Origin: Rhipicephalus microplus
Lineage: Eukaryota > Arthropoda > Arachnida > Ixodida > Ixodidae
Direction of reading: 5' to 3'
Assembly (NCBI RefSeq): GCF_043290135.1
Contig: NC_134701.1
Span: forward strand, 61,579,002 to 61,643,001
Length of the DNA stretch: 64,000 nt
Shown here: piece by piece, positions 20,866 through 33,419 of the stretch
Layout of the letters: each line of letters opens with the position of its first letter
Numbering within the stretch: the first letter of the stretch is position 1
Translations under genes and position numbers: made by a program
The notes under the pieces: generated by a model
Databases searched by the model: none
Told to the model about the DNA's origin: nothing
What the model saw: only the letters and a program-made list of their open reading frames with translations

Positions 20866-21289
20866 GTGAGTGCATGTGCATGACTTTGAACCTGTTGGCA
20901 TAGCACTAAAAATTTGTCCACTCCATTCTGGAACATGACTTTAAATACGGGGCAGAAGTTACTGCTGCAAAGTTTGTCAAGCAACATTATGATTTCCAAA
21001 TGAATAAAACCGTAAAGTTTGCAAGAACAATACTAGGAAGCGATTCTACCTGTCTACATTAAGGAATGAACGTGCTCCATTCTGTCTAGATACTCTCCTC
21101 GCCAGTGAATGGAGCTGTGTGTCAACTTCAAAAAAACACCGGCGTGCCGACCCGGCCTTCGCACTTTCAGCGCACTTTCAGCAAAGTAGGCTCAGCGAAA
21201 TTTGAGCTACAAAAGGAGCCATAACACGTCCAACTCGGAAAAAGCTGAGCAGCAGAAAGGTAGACAGAGAGCAGGGAGATTTTTCTCCA

Positions 21290-21480
21290 AAGTTCGTACA
21301 ACGGATGGGCAGATAAACTAAACAACCGAGCAAGCTAATCTAAGCAAATCATTTCTGTGCTAGAAACAAACATTTGTTTCTAGCACATAGGTGATTTGCT
21401 TAGATTAGTTTGCTTGTTTTTGTTGTTTTTTTTGTTTGCTTTCTAGGTTATTATCTGCGCACGCGTTGTACGGACTTGGG
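21290..21480. repeat. Imperfect foldback (long inverted repeat)
   Basis: The centre is perfect: GTGCTAGAAACAAA, CA, TTTGTTTCTAGCAC around 21357-21386. Arms extend outward with interruptions (AATCTAAGCAAATCA with TGATTTGCTTAGATT; GTTCGTACAACG with the complement of CGTTGTACGGAC) to about 90 nt each side. Possibly a foldback-type or miniature TIR element. Confidence 0.75.
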
Positions 21481-21559
21481 TATAGGTTGGCTCTGAAGTA
21501 AACGTCAGTTGCTATTTCCACGTCTCTGCTGTCTCTCTCTGTTTCTTTTGCACTGTTTT

Positions 21560-21989
21560 TTTTTCGATTTCGACGTTTTGTGGCTTCGTCTGTGGTTATC
21601 TAAGTATGTACTAACTTGCCCAACAAGCAACTCTTCTGACCTCAACACTGTTTATGAGGACGATGCTGCGAATGCTCAACCTTCATGCCACGGCGTACAG
21701 AGGGAGACACAAGATGTTCATCTGGGACAAAAACGACAACGAGGTGTTGTAGCTGGAAAAGGATTTCGCCTACTGTTGGAGGAATGTTTAAGGCACCTCG
21801 GCGGCGTCAGAAAAGGGCGAGTAAATAGGCGGGAATAGTTAGAAGAAGTTTGAACGAGGAAACTTAACAGCCTTCCAGTTAAACCTCTCTCCGGACAGGC
21901 CAGGTTGGTGTGTGTGGGGGAATCAATGTGCGTGGTGTAAGGAGTGTGACAGTTTTAGGACCTGAGCCACGCGGGTCTTTGACCCTCAT
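21560..21989. other. No gene recognised
   Basis: Intronic sequence with no family that I recognise. Confidence 0.4.
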
Positions 21990-22415
21990 TCGCAAACTTG
22001 CTTTAGGCAGGCTTGATGTCGGGAAAGGAATCACGCTATTATGTGTAAGAAAGCGCCTCAGAACAGCAAAGAGACAACCAGGCGTAAAGCGTAACGGGTG
22101 GGTTTCCCAATGCTCCAACCCATTACAAAAGCTTGTTCTTTAACACACTTTCCTTATGGCACGTAGCTACTTCAAGCAGCACAAAATTTGTTGCAAGTGT
22201 TTAGCGAATACCATGCTTCTCCGAAGAATGACGAAGGACAGCATAGTGAATGCCGGTCTACTTCACAGGAAATATGGTTATTTATGGCGTAGTGGGTAAC
22301 CAGGAAGTATTCTTCAAACATTTACCCAAAGAGCTTTAAAAAAGGCTCTGAAAGTCCGCTCTTCCAGCTTTCGCTGTTACTGAACTGCGCATTCCGCGCA
22401 GGTCTGGTGATTTTT
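21990..22415. repeat. Dispersed repeat B, copy 1
   Basis: Shares GCAAACTTGC.TT.GGCAGG, CCCATTACAAAAGCTTGTTC, and TTCCGCGCAGG.CTGG, in the same order, with 39400-39863. No coding potential seen. Confidence 0.75.
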
Positions 22416-22764
22416 TTATAATATATGCAACTCGCACGATACACTTTTATTAACGACGTCCCATGAAAGGGTTTCTGGAAAAAATTCTTATTACCCTCCT
22501 TCTCCCCCGCTCACGTTTCAACTGAATAAACATTGCATCCATGCTAACCTCGACACTAGAGCGACGAAGGTTTCGCACATTCGTGTTGCTCCGCAAGTAG
22601 TACGGCGGTCAGCGGTTGCTTTCGGTTTTGCTCGTCCGCAACTGTAACGCGTTTAGCAAAACCTATTCATAAATGTCATGAACGGGAGAGCCATTTCTAT
22701 AGTTCAGTCATGGTTCAGCGTTTAGTACCTTATTACAAGCATATTTCTAACACGAAATTGGGAT

Positions 22765-23515
22765 GTGCCGGTGTCTACTACGGCTCCATGACGTATTTTC
22801 GTCACAGATGTGACGTTTTAATATGTTTACTAACACAATCGCAAAGGGGGGAAAACAAAAAAAAAGGTTTCGAAGTGAGGCGCCGAACCAGCGACCTCGT
22901 ACTCCTCCGTGCGCGTCGCTGCACCATGTTGACAGCAAGTCATTTATATACACCATGTACCGCTGGCAGTCCTCCGAGCTAGGAAACCTCTGCGCGCTTT
23001 AGTACCGAGATGAAACGACGGGCGCGCTAAAGGTGGTCGTGCGGCACCCCACGCGCGCCTCCACGTGGCGTAGTCAAAGAGCGCTCTCTGGCGTGGTGGC
23101 TCACTCGCGCACGTGCTTAAATCTGGATGCGGGTGCTTCGTACCCCTCGTGCTTCCACTGCAAGTGTGATTTGAAGTTAGAGCAGCTAAAAAGAGCACGG
23201 ACAATTAGTTCGCTGCCACGACCGCGTTTACGAAAGGAGCGCGCTGCTCGCACACGAAGTAAGAATTGTGATAATTGTTTTTCTGTGCTTGATCTGTGTA
23301 TGTTCATTTCGAGCTTGCTGTCTGCTTGAGGTTTGTGCTGATAGTTAAGAACTGCTTGTTGCTCTTCGCCTGACATTGCAATTTGTTGCTGTAACCTTCA
23401 TTCCTTCGCCCTTGTGGTGAAACAATGTGCAATGAATGCTCAACTACCTCTGCAAGCACACGTTTCTCTTTCGTGTTAGACTAATTCCTGAAAAAGAAGA
23501 ATCAGCCACGTTTTT
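22765..23515. repeat. Dispersed repeat A, copy 2
   Basis: Second copy of the repeat at 12037-12815, in the same orientation. The minus-strand B-box-like GGTTCGGCGCC lies near 22880. Similarity ends near 23515. Confidence 0.75.
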
Positions 23516-25029
23516 TTTTCCTTGGAGAATTGAACAACGCGTTTGCGGCCGCACAATGGCTGACTACGTTATGGACGCCATTTTGATTTCCAAAACTGGC
23601 GCATTGAGAAGGTGGTGCTGTCGAAAAACTGATAGGAAAAGGAAGGCATTCCTGCGAAGCGAACAGTCACTGTATTTCTTTTACTCACGACTTCCCACAA
23701 CGGTTTGAGCATCACGATAAATAGCATGGCATTTACTTCAGTGAGGCTATAGAAGGCATGCGGTTTGTTACTGCAGCTTCCACAGTGCTGTCAAGAAAAG
23801 TGGTCGCCAAGCATTGTACTCTGAGATTCGCATGCCTTCTGTGACGCCAAAAGAAAGTACTCATGTTCGCTGATAACTTTGTCATTTATCCTCGCTGAAG
23901 CAAATGCCGCTTTATAACGATACGCAAACCGTTGTGTGAAAAGACGAATTCAAAGGTAAGTCGGTAAAAGGTTCATAATAACGCTGGTTGGTCACCTTAT
24001 AGGATCATAAGTCAGTAATGAGAGGTGGCGCTTGCTCAGAATCACTCAAGAAATGTATCTTGCGCTAAGGGTTCACTCGAACTCGGGCTTACCAACGTTT
24101 TACTCAACCAGACAAAGACTGTGACTCACTAAAACCTTCGCAATGTTGTGCGGAGCGGCGTTCCAAGCAACGAGATACGAAGGAACTCTACTCTTCCGTT
24201 CAGAATCACTGGAACTGTAATGGTAACTCATTACGTTTGAGTTGGGACGGCAAAGAGAAAGGCGTCGCTTCTGTAATTGTTCCATGGTATGGCATAGACG
24301 TACGCACACAGTACATATTGCACAACTTGCACGATGAGAGACTGCATGAGGTACAGAAATGTAGCGCTTGGCTTTCACGTGACAGTGATGCATAATGGTT
24401 TTCACCTAACGCACCCGCCAGAGTCGCAGTGAAGCGTGTGACACTGAGACCGAGCAGATGAAGGAACAGCTGAAGTTCTACGATAGAGCTGTTATGCTTG
24501 GAGGTTCACCATGTGTCGTACAAAGTTGCCATCATCATCAACAGGCACGCGCACTTTTCCACTTTTTTTTGTGCTTCGCTCCCTGAACACGACCACCAAT
24601 TTGTCCGGCATGGAACTCTCTCATGAGCAAGAGAACGAGTATAGAGAGGGGAGGAAAGGAAGAGAAGTTATTGATCAAATTCGAAATTGTCGGTGAGGCG
24701 AAACTCCAATCTGTGTACCCATGAACCGAAGGCGAGCGTCGTAACCCCTACAGGCTATCCGCTTTTTTTTATTTTTTATTGCAGTCATCTGATGTAGGCA
24801 CGGCACTTGGAAGCACTTCAGTACGCAGGGCTATTGTGTTCATTGCACTGGTATCATGACACATGCACGAATGCGTAGCAGCAGAGAATTCACATTAATC
24901 ACTAGAGCGAACACCTTAAAAGGGTTTTTTCCAATTCTACCCTAGAACGGCGGTAACGATAAACACCTGACCAATGCATTATACCACTCTGGTTGACTTT
25001 CTAATAGCTCGCACGTACACCTCTTGCTT
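23516..25029. other. No gene recognised
   Basis: Intronic. Small frames only, none of a family I know. Confidence 0.4.
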
Positions 25030-25908
25030 CAGTGGCCATCCTAATAAAGCGTAGCGTTGAGGAAATTTCTGGCATGACCAGATTCAGGTCCGTCTGTTCA
25101 TCAACCGACAGCGTAGTTAATTTGGCGGCATATGAAGAACAGAACAAAGCCTGTAAAATACTGTGTGCTTCTCTGTTTCCAGGCGTCAAGGGGGCCTACG
25201 ATGACGTCTCCTGTAAAGCCATTCTTACTGCTTCAGAAGCAGTAGGTCGTGGTGGCCAGATATGTATGTGCGTCTGTGGTTCCTTAAAAATTAGACCATT
25301 CTACGTGTCCAACACTACACTATAACCGAGGAGTCTCTCAAGGCGGTGTGCTCATTGAACCCTCATTGAACTGATTCAACAGCTATTAAGCGCTGTGTGA
25401 TTTTGTATCTAGGCTGATGACATCTGCATTTGGACATCAGGTGTGAGAAGGCTTCAGCTTTGCGCCCACTTTCAGAAGGCAACCACCACATCGTCACGCT
25501 GGAATGGTAAACAACAGCTGTCCTGTGGAAATTGTGCAGTGGTAGCACTCACCCTGAAGTAAATATCTGCTTACGGCATACTATATAGATGAGAACTTAT
25601 ATCATTAAGAAGAAGCCACAGGTTCTGGAAGCCCTGATAGACAAAAAACTGTCTTGGACTCCACATATTGACTACGTGAAAAAGCAGCCATCTGCTATAC
25701 GCCCCTAGTTTAGATCAGAGTCCTTGCAGAAAGGAAACGCCGGTAGTGGCCACACCTTTGGGCTACGGTGCAGGGAATTGTTCATTGGATTTCTGTGGAA
25801 CAGCATACATGAAATATCCAACACCAGCAAGACTAATTCGCACGCAATTCAGGGCATTCAATCTCGAGCTCTCAGGATATGCATTGGGTACCTCGCAGGT
25901 TCCAATGG
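25030..25908 (+). pseudogene. I/Jockey-type reverse transcriptase fragment, left half
   Basis: RT palm and thumb pieces: DSVVNLAAYEEQNKACKILC, KGAYDDVSCKAILTA, RGVSQGGVL, ADDICIWTSG (first residue of YADD reads Leu) and KLSWTPHIDYVKK, ending in SRALRICIG near 25888. Frameshifts and stops break it. The right half resumes at 28776 after an RTE element. Confidence 0.85.
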
Positions 25909-28731
25909 GACCTGAACTGGAACCTGAACTTGGCAACGTTTAACGCTAGAACCTTATCTAGTGAGGGAAGTCTAGCTGTACTATTCGAGGAGCTAGAGGG
26001 TGTTAAATGGGATATAATAGGGCTCAGTGAGGTTAGGAGGACAGATGAGGCCTATACGGTGCTACAGAATGGGCACGTCCTTTGCTATCGGGGCTTGGCA
26101 GACAGAAGAGAACTGGGAGTGGGGTTCCTAATTCACAGAAACATAGCTGGCAACATAGAGAAATACTATAGCATAAATGAAAGGGTGGTAGGTATCGTAA
26201 TTAAACTGAATAAAAGATACAAGATGAAGGTAGTACAGGCTTACGCGCCTACATCCAGCCATGATTACGCTTCAGTTGAAAGCTTCTATGAAGACGTGGA
26301 ATCGGCAATGAATAAGGTAAAAACACAGTATACTATAGTGATGGGCGACTTTAATGCAAAGCTAGGGAAGAAGCAGGCTGGAGACCAGGCAGTAGGAGAT
26401 TATGGCATCGGTACTAGAAACGCCAGAGGAGAGCTACTAGTAGAGTTCGCAGAACGCAATAATTTACGGATTTTGAATACCTTCTACCGAAAACGAGAAA
26501 ACCGCAAGTGGACATGGAGGAGCCGTATTGGCGAAAATAAGAACGAAATAGACTTTATAATGAGGGTACACCCAGGAATCGTGCAGGATGTGGAAGTGGT
26601 TGGCAAGGTACGATGCAGTGACCATAGAATGGTACGGTCTCGAATTTGCCTCGACTTGAAGAAAGAATGACAGAAACTGATACGCAAGAAGCCGATCAAT
26701 GAGCTAGCACTGAGAGGGAAAGTACAGGAATTCAGAGTGTCGCTGCAGAACAGGCACTCGGCTCTTAGTGAGGAAACCAACCTTAGCGTAGATACAATGA
26801 TTGATAATCTGACGAGTATTATTACGGAGTGTGCAGTGGAAGTTGGAGGCAGGGTAGTTAGACAGGACACTGGCAAGCTTTTCCAGGAAACGAAGAACCT
26901 AATTAAAAAGCGTCAAATCATGAAAGTTTCAAGTACAACAGACAAAATAGAACTGGCAGAGCTTTCGAAGTAGATTAATAGACGTAAGGTATGCGATGTA
27001 AGAAGGTATAACATGGAGAGAATTGAACACGCTCTGAAAAACGGAGGAAGCGTCAAAGCAGTGAAGAGGAAACTTGGGATAGGCAAAAGTCGGATGTATG
27101 CACTAAGGGACAAAGAAGGCAAAATAACTACCAATATGGATAGGATAGTTAAAATAGCGGAAGAGGTTTACAGAGATCTGTACAGTAGCGGAGACAACCA
27201 CGACCTTAATACTATAAGAACTAGCAGTAACCAAGATGACACCCCACCAGTAATGATAGAAGAAGTCAGAAAAGCTTTGGAGAGCATGCAAAGAGGCAAA
27301 GCTGCTGGTGAGGATCAGGTAACATCAGATCTGCTGAAAGATGGAGGACAGATTGTGTTAGAAAAACTAGCCACCCTGTTTACGAGGTGTCTCCTGACGG
27401 GAAGAGTACCAGAGTCTTGGAAGAACGCTAACATCATCTTAATACATAAGAAAGGAGATGACAAGGACTTGAAGAATTACAGGCCGATCAGCTTGCTCTC
27501 TGCAGTATACAAGCTATTTACAAAGGTAATTGCTAACAGAGTAAAGAAAACATTAGAATTCAATCAACCAAAGGAACAAGCACGATTTCGAACAGGCTAC
27601 TCAACAATTGACCACATTCATACTATCAACCAGGTAATAGAGAAATCCTCCGAGTATAACCAACCACTATACATAGCCTTCATAGATTACGAGAAGGCGT
27701 TTGATTCAGTACAAATATCAGCCGTCATGCAGACACTGCGGAATCAGGGCGTAGATGAAGTATATATAAACATTCTGGAAGAAATCTACAGGGGATCAAC
27801 TGCTACCATAGTGCTTCATAAAGAAAGCAAGAGAATACCAATCAAGAAGGGTGTAAGGCAGGGGGACACTATCTCCCCAATGCTATTTACCGCGTGCTTA
27901 CAGGAGGTTTTCAGAAGCCTAGAATGGGAGCAGTTAGGAATAAGAGTTAATGGAGAATACCTTAGTAACCTGCGCTTCGTCGATGACATTGCATTGCTGA
28001 GTAACTCAGGGGACGAATAGCAACTCATGATTACGGAGTTGAACAGGGAGAGCAGAAAGGTGGGTCTTAAAATTAATCTGCAGAAAACGAAAGTAATGTA
28101 CAACAACCTCGGAAAGGAGCAACGCTTCGAGATAGGTAATAGTGCACTTGAAGTTGTAAAAAACTATGTCTACTTAGGGCAGGTAATAACCGCAGAGCCG
28201 AACCACGAGATTGAAGTAACTAGAAGAATAAGAATGGGGTGGAGCACATTCGGCAAGCACTCTCAAATTATGACAGGTAGATTGCCACTATCCCTCAAGA
28301 GGAAGGTATATAACAGCTGTATCTTGCCAGTACTTAGCTACGGAGCAGAAACCTGGAGACTTACAAAGAGGGTTTAGCTTAAATTGTGGACGACACAGCG
28401 AGCAATGGAAAGAAAAATGGTAGGTGTAACCTTGAGAGACAAGAAGAGAGCAGAGTGGATTAGGGGACAAACGGGGGTTAAGGATATCATAGTTGAAATA
28501 AAGAAGAGGAAATAGACATGGGCCGGGCATATAGCGCGTAGACAGGATAACCGCCGGTCATTAAGGGTAACTAACTGAATTCCCAGGGAAGGGAAGCGGG
28601 TTAGGGGGAGACAGAAGGTTAGGTGGGCAGATGAGATTAAGAAGTTTGCGGGTATAAATTGGCAGCAGCAAGCACAGGACCGGGTTAACTGGCGGAACAT
28701 GAGAGAGGCCTTTGTCCTGCAGTGGACGTAG
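25909..28731 (+). pseudogene. RTE endonuclease-reverse transcriptase with six nonsense codons, no frameshift
   Basis: One continuous frame (codon starts at 1 mod 3) from 25909 to the natural terminal TAG at 28729-28731. Endonuclease: TFNARTLSSEG, IIGLSEVRR, QAYAPTSSHD, MGDFNAKLG, NEIDFIM and CSDHRMV. RT: RGKAAGEDQVTSDLL, NYRPISLLSAVYKL, FIDYEKAFDSV, GVRQGDTISPMLF and FVDD at 27976-27987 (the family norm is FADD). Premature stops: TGA 26668, TAG 26971, TAG 28018, TAG 28375, TAG 28513, TGA 28576. No insertion or deletion disturbs the frame. Non-functional as it stands. Confidence 0.9.
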
Positions 28732-28737
28732 TCAGGC

Positions 28738-28775
<38 letters not shown>
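25909..28775 (+). mobile_element. RTE-clade non-LTR retrotransposon, 5'-truncated or leaderless
   Basis: Endonuclease plus reverse transcriptase in one frame, then the RTE-type end CCTTTGTCCTGCAGTGGACG and a (TGA)n tail at about 28738-28775. It is flanked by matching direct repeats at 25890-25908 (ACCTCGCAGGTTCCAATGG) and 28776-28795 (ACCTTGCAGGGTTTGAATGG), which fit a target site duplication inside the host I/Jockey sequence. Confidence 0.92.
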
Positions 28776-28776
<1 letters not shown>

Positions 28777-29830
28777 CCTTGCAGGGTTTGAATGGCTGAA
28801 ACTATCTCCATATCTCGCTCACAGTTATTTGATCACGACACACATTATCATCAAGACCATTCGTACGTACCTCTGGCACTATGCCAGTGCCCCTTCTCAG
28901 CCCCTGGTGAGCCTCGCTGCTTAAAGACCTCGCACGACATATAGCGCCCCTCTCTCCAAGCGTTGCTCATCATTTACTGCGGCACATGCAAGAGCGTAAA
29001 AGCCAAAGCTTCGTCCGTAGTGAAACTTTACCTAGCCGCCTAATATTTCCCCTAACGATCCCAGGAGTGCGGAGAAAGTAATACCTGTGGACACATGTCC
29101 TAAAATGATTGAGCCTACGTCTACTGCGGTAAGCACGTGCACATCTATCCGCATGGCTACATCGTCCAGCTCTGGTGGAGCGGTGGTTATAGCATCACAA
29201 GGGGTAAATCTATGTTCTAAGTCTTCACAAGCGACGACGAAGACGTCTACCGCGTCAGTACTTGCGGCTCTGCTCAATGTACAGAAATTCGCCGATTCTG
29301 AAAAAATGCCTAATAAATGGGCTGTGTTTCCAGGCTCAAAATCAGTCTTACAGAGGTTGAGGTTAGTTCTCTCATGTGGAACAGTGGACGAAGGAAATAG
29401 TCAAACCTCTCTATCACGTAATACAAGAAGGCCACGAAATTGACTTTCACAGGTTCCCTGTACATTGTGGTATCAGTGGAATTGATTCTGCAAATAATGC
29501 TGCTCACACATCAAATCAGGAAGCAAATGTCCTTCAAATTCTGCTTGCAAGAATACACACTGCATGACAGATTCGACAATTGGTCCGCAGCCTTACACCG
29601 ACAAAGTGGAATGCGTCAAGCTCAACACATACCAGACTGCCTAAAGTGGACCCTTCATTCCCATTCTCGCCTTCATCCGGCCTTCATCGACGCGTGTCTT
29701 TGCTTCTCCGTCGCGTTTGGTAGGTAGTTGCATTTACGGAATCATTTACAATCGGAGTTGCTGCGTGTAATACGTGCTTTAGTGAATCCTGCGACATAAT
29801 TTCTCATTTTACATTATTTTTCTTCTACTA
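28776..29830 (+). pseudogene. I/Jockey-type element, right half with RNase H remnant
   Basis: Continues the element split at 25908. Visible pieces: SQPLVSLAA and the linker, an RNase H start where the expected TDGS reads STSIRMATSSSSGGAVVIAS, then NKWAVFPGSKSVLQRL (Asp replaced by Gly in the usual DSK) and PVHCGISGIDSANNAAH, then RLPKVDPSFPF-like C-terminal sequence in another frame. Several catalytic positions are lost. Confidence 0.8.
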
Positions 29831-29879
29831 CGCCTTCGTTCATTCTTATGATAATTACTGCATCACTTCTTGAGACAAT

Positions 29880-30300
29880 ACCTATAGTCATCTCGTATCT
29901 CTTCAAACTATGCAAAATCACTCCGTTAGAACACTTACCCGCAGTCATTACCACATTGACGCCAAAGCATTCCTGCGTGCCAACAGTATCCTAAATGTGA
30001 ATAACACTTTCATATTTATTCTAGAAGTACTTCTTTTTAAGCAAATAAAAAGTCACCTTCCTTTAGTTATAATTCCTTCATCAAGTTTACAGAATAAAAA
30101 CTTGACAAGTTTTGCAAACAATCGCAATTTTATCTTACCTTTAGTTCATACTAACTCTGGCAAAGCAACAACCCGCTTCTCTGGAATCAGTATTTAGAAT
30201 TTGTTAACTCCTAAAGTTATAACCTCACAATCAGTCGGCGTGTTCAAAAAAGAAATAAAAACTTTCTTACCATTCATTCCGCAATCCTCATAATTTTGGT
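29880..30300 (+). pseudogene. CR1-like ORF2 C-terminal remnant
   Basis: NSGKATTRFSGISI, one stop where Trp is usual, then NLLTPKVITSQSVGVFKKEI, which fits the C-terminal WNxLP...FKxxLK block of CR1-group elements. AT-rich and decayed. Confidence 0.6.
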
Positions 30301-30580
30301 CACTCTCGTTCTCTTTGATGCGTTCTCATAATCTGTTTATTACGAAGCATCGCATGATCATTATAAATTGCTGAAATTAGATCTCACTTTTTCGTATTTT
30401 TTCGCGTTGTTCATTTTGTACTTTCTTTTACCATATAACTATGTGAAAACTATTAAGAAAGTTCGAATTTATTACGATGTTTCAGTCCTTTTTGCTACTT
30501 CTTGCTATCGTGTTACTTTATTAAAACTCTTTTTTTTGCGTGCGGTGTATTTTCCTGCTTGTCTTCTGTATTACTGCTTG

Positions 30581-30820
30581 CCCCGCCGTGGCGGTCTTGT
30601 GGCTAAAGTACTCGGCTGTTGACCCGCAGGTCACGGGATTTAATCGCGGCTGTGACGGCTGCATATTCGATGGAGTTGAAAATGCCGTGGGCCCATGTAC
30701 TTACAATTAGGTGTCCGTTAAAGAAGCCCAAGTGGTCGAAATTTCCGGAGCCCTCCACTACGGCACCTCTCATAATCATATGGTGGTTTTTGGATGTTAA
30801 ACCCTACACATCAATCAATC
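30581..30820 (+). mobile_element. tRNA-derived SINE (family 1), copy 3
   Basis: CCCCGCCGTGGCGGTCTTGT head, a diverged B box (GGGATTTAATCGC), the common body and the CAATCAATC tail. Confidence 0.94.
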
Positions 30821-32254
30821 TGTTGCACTGTTTGCTGACTCAAATAATTTTCTGTATATTCAATACTATAGGAGGTCCGGATTTAGTCTATGGCTATGGA
30901 ACCTTCTTCTGTATACACAAATAGCGTATTTATTCCATGACTAAATGAAACCATTCCTGATTCTGATGTTGCGGCACCGAAGAAAACATTGAGCCCTGCA
31001 TCACCGTCCTGATTTTGCCTCGGAAAGACAAATACTTTCCAACGCATTGCGGTGGCTGTATGATCAGCTACTTTTTGTCTAGGTGCTCATTTAGCATTTT
31101 CCACATTTCTTGACTGTCCACAAGTCAGTGAAAGCTTTTTTGTGCAGTTCGAGGACGACAGGCTTGTTGAACGCCTTCGACTTGCGACGCAGTCCCACAC
31201 GCTTCAGTTAATTTGCTGCCTCTCACTGTATATTCCCTCCTCTATCTTTTTATCCCCTTTCCTAATCCTCTAGTGAAGAGTAGCCAACCAGAAGGCTGTC
31301 TAGTTAACCTCTCTGCCATCTCTTCCTGTTTCTTCCCTCCTTCCGTGCCGGAAAAATCAGTCCAGTGGAAAAAAGCGCACTGTTAGAGAAGGAAAGCAGA
31401 TAAATGGAATAGAAGAGAGCGCTACCAGCCGAGTTATTGCATTTTACACACCGTTCGAAACTGTGCCTGGGGCTAGGCGACGCAAAATGCATTATTAAGT
31501 AGAGGCCATTTTTAATCATGATAGCTTTTGCGAACGCCAGACGAGTTCGCTGACCTCAGGTAACTCCGCTATTATCTGACGTAGTCCTATTAGAGAATTA
31601 AGTTGTCCCGTTGCGTAAGCCATCTTCGCTTCCTTTCTATATGAACTTGAACTACCCGACGAGCATTCAGAAGCGGGCTCTCCCTCCCCCGCAATACCGA
31701 GACATTCAAGACCAACTTTCCTAAACCGCAGAAACACATCGCTTAAGCAACGGCCTAGCACCACCTTATGTGAATGTTGAGTCGGGGTTTTGCACAATAT
31801 AGCACTCGCGAATTGTAATGGGAGCTGATACATGAAAAGGAAGTTCGCCGAATCATGACGTTGGGCCGAGGCGTATTGAGCACACATTTTAAATAACGAA
31901 TGAAATTTACCATAGGCCCTAACGCGGGTATTAGGGTGGTTATGTGTATTACCAGTACTCACCTATAGGATGAGAATTACAAATATACTTGCTAAGTCAA
32001 GAACTATACTCCGCGCGATGAAAACGCGGAAAGATGCGCAAAACTCGCAGGAACACTAAAGTGGCTTTCAGAAAGAGACAGCCACCACAGAAATTTTCCA
32101 CGGCCCTTTGGGAAAAAAAGGAAAGCATGGTGGGTCACCTAATATTGGTTGTTGGCAATGTATTGCTATTCCTGTATGATGGATGCATTAGATAATAGCA
32201 TGATCGCGACGCTTGCACGTCATGATGTCATTACTCTTGTGTTCGTTTCTTATG
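30821..32254. other. No gene recognised
   Basis: Intronic. A 148-codon minus frame at 31516-31962 shows no known domain; I regard it as chance. Confidence 0.4.
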
Positions 32255-32365
32255 TACTCTGCTTGTATTGCCACTGCATTGCCTAGCGTGTAAAAAGTTT
32301 GTATCTTTTACACTTCCGTAATAATCCTCAAGGAGGGTTGACAGTATTTTGTAAATAAAAAATTG
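32255..32365 (+). mobile_element. CR1/L2-like 3' UTR remnant
   Basis: CCTCAAGGAGGGTTGACAGT followed by an A-rich tail resembles the 3' end CCCAGCTGGGGTTGACAGT at 19141-19159. A 5'-truncated copy is likely. Confidence 0.55.
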
Positions 32366-32379
32366 AAAAAATGTCTGAG

Positions 32380-32590
32380 ACATTATGTGATTCCGTAAGA
32401 AGTGATGGCCAGCTGTAGCGCTGGAAAGGATATCAAGAAATGGGAAGAATAGGCGAAAAATGCGGAGAGCTAGAGGGGCTGATGAGATTAAGACATTCAT
32501 TGGTATGAAAAAGCTACAGCTTACGCAACACAAGGCAAATCGTAAATCAGCGGGAGAGGCCTCGTACTGAAGTGAAGAATTGTTTGCTAA
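32380..32590 (+). mobile_element. RTE 3' end remnant
   Basis: GGCTGATGAGATTAAGACAT, GGCAAATCGTAAATCAGCGG and GAGAGGCCTCGTACTGAAGT line up in order with the 3' coding end of the RTE element near 28620-28725. Coding capacity lost. Confidence 0.65.
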
Positions 32591-33419
32591 TGTTGATGAC
32601 GAGCCCCCTTGATAGAAACTGTTTGGAGCGAATGGGGCGAATGATTTACTGTGATTGCAGCCTCAACACTCTTATTTCTAGGCAACGCTTATGGGATATT
32701 TTAAAGTCATAAGGCTGGTGCACACCAGCAACTAGCAGTGGTTGCGCGACCATTCACGACTGGCGACCAAAAAGCTACTCACGTTCACACCGGCAGAGGC
32801 TGCATGCGAGTAACCGGAAAACGCAAAACTGGAGAGTCACGTCTGGATCTCGTTATCAGCGAGAACTCTGGAGACCGGCGCCGGTCAGCTGATCGCCGCC
32901 AGCTGAGTGAGCGGAGAAAACTGAGCGCGCCGCATTTCGTCCGTTCTCGCACAGCGTTCCCAACAGCGTCAAGAAGTTCGATTCAAGCGAAGAACAAGAG
33001 ATTGGCATGGTGCTGGTGCGCTGTGCCATGGTGTCAGCGCTGGCAGCACAGATGCATCCAAAGAAAAAAAAAAGTCGGTGGTAGGTGTGACCATCCCTGC
33101 GATCGCGACGGTTGGCCGGCGATGCAAGCCACCTGCTTCCCGAGCTGCGCTGAGACGACGAGGAGTATTTCCGAGAGTCGTACGTATTCAGAAACACTCT
33201 TGATTTTATTTTGACTTGCCAGAGCCTCCAATGCAGCACAAACGCGTCTCTAACGCTGTGTCTTCAGCCGTTGCTAAGGCATGAAGCACAAACGCGTTCC
33301 AAACGCGCTGCATTGAAGGCGACGACAAGTCAAGTTCAAAACAAAAAAAAAATTGCCCGCAGCTTCCCTCGGGGGAACACTGAGGAGGATGCGGAGCATA
33401 TAATTGGTTAACGGGGTGT

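Noticed and set aside
28374..28924. Frames with poly-His or poly-Asp runs
   Set aside because: They read the (TGA)n tail of the RTE element.
31516..31962. 148-codon minus-strand frame
   Set aside because: No family recognised, no TE or splice context; consistent with chance.
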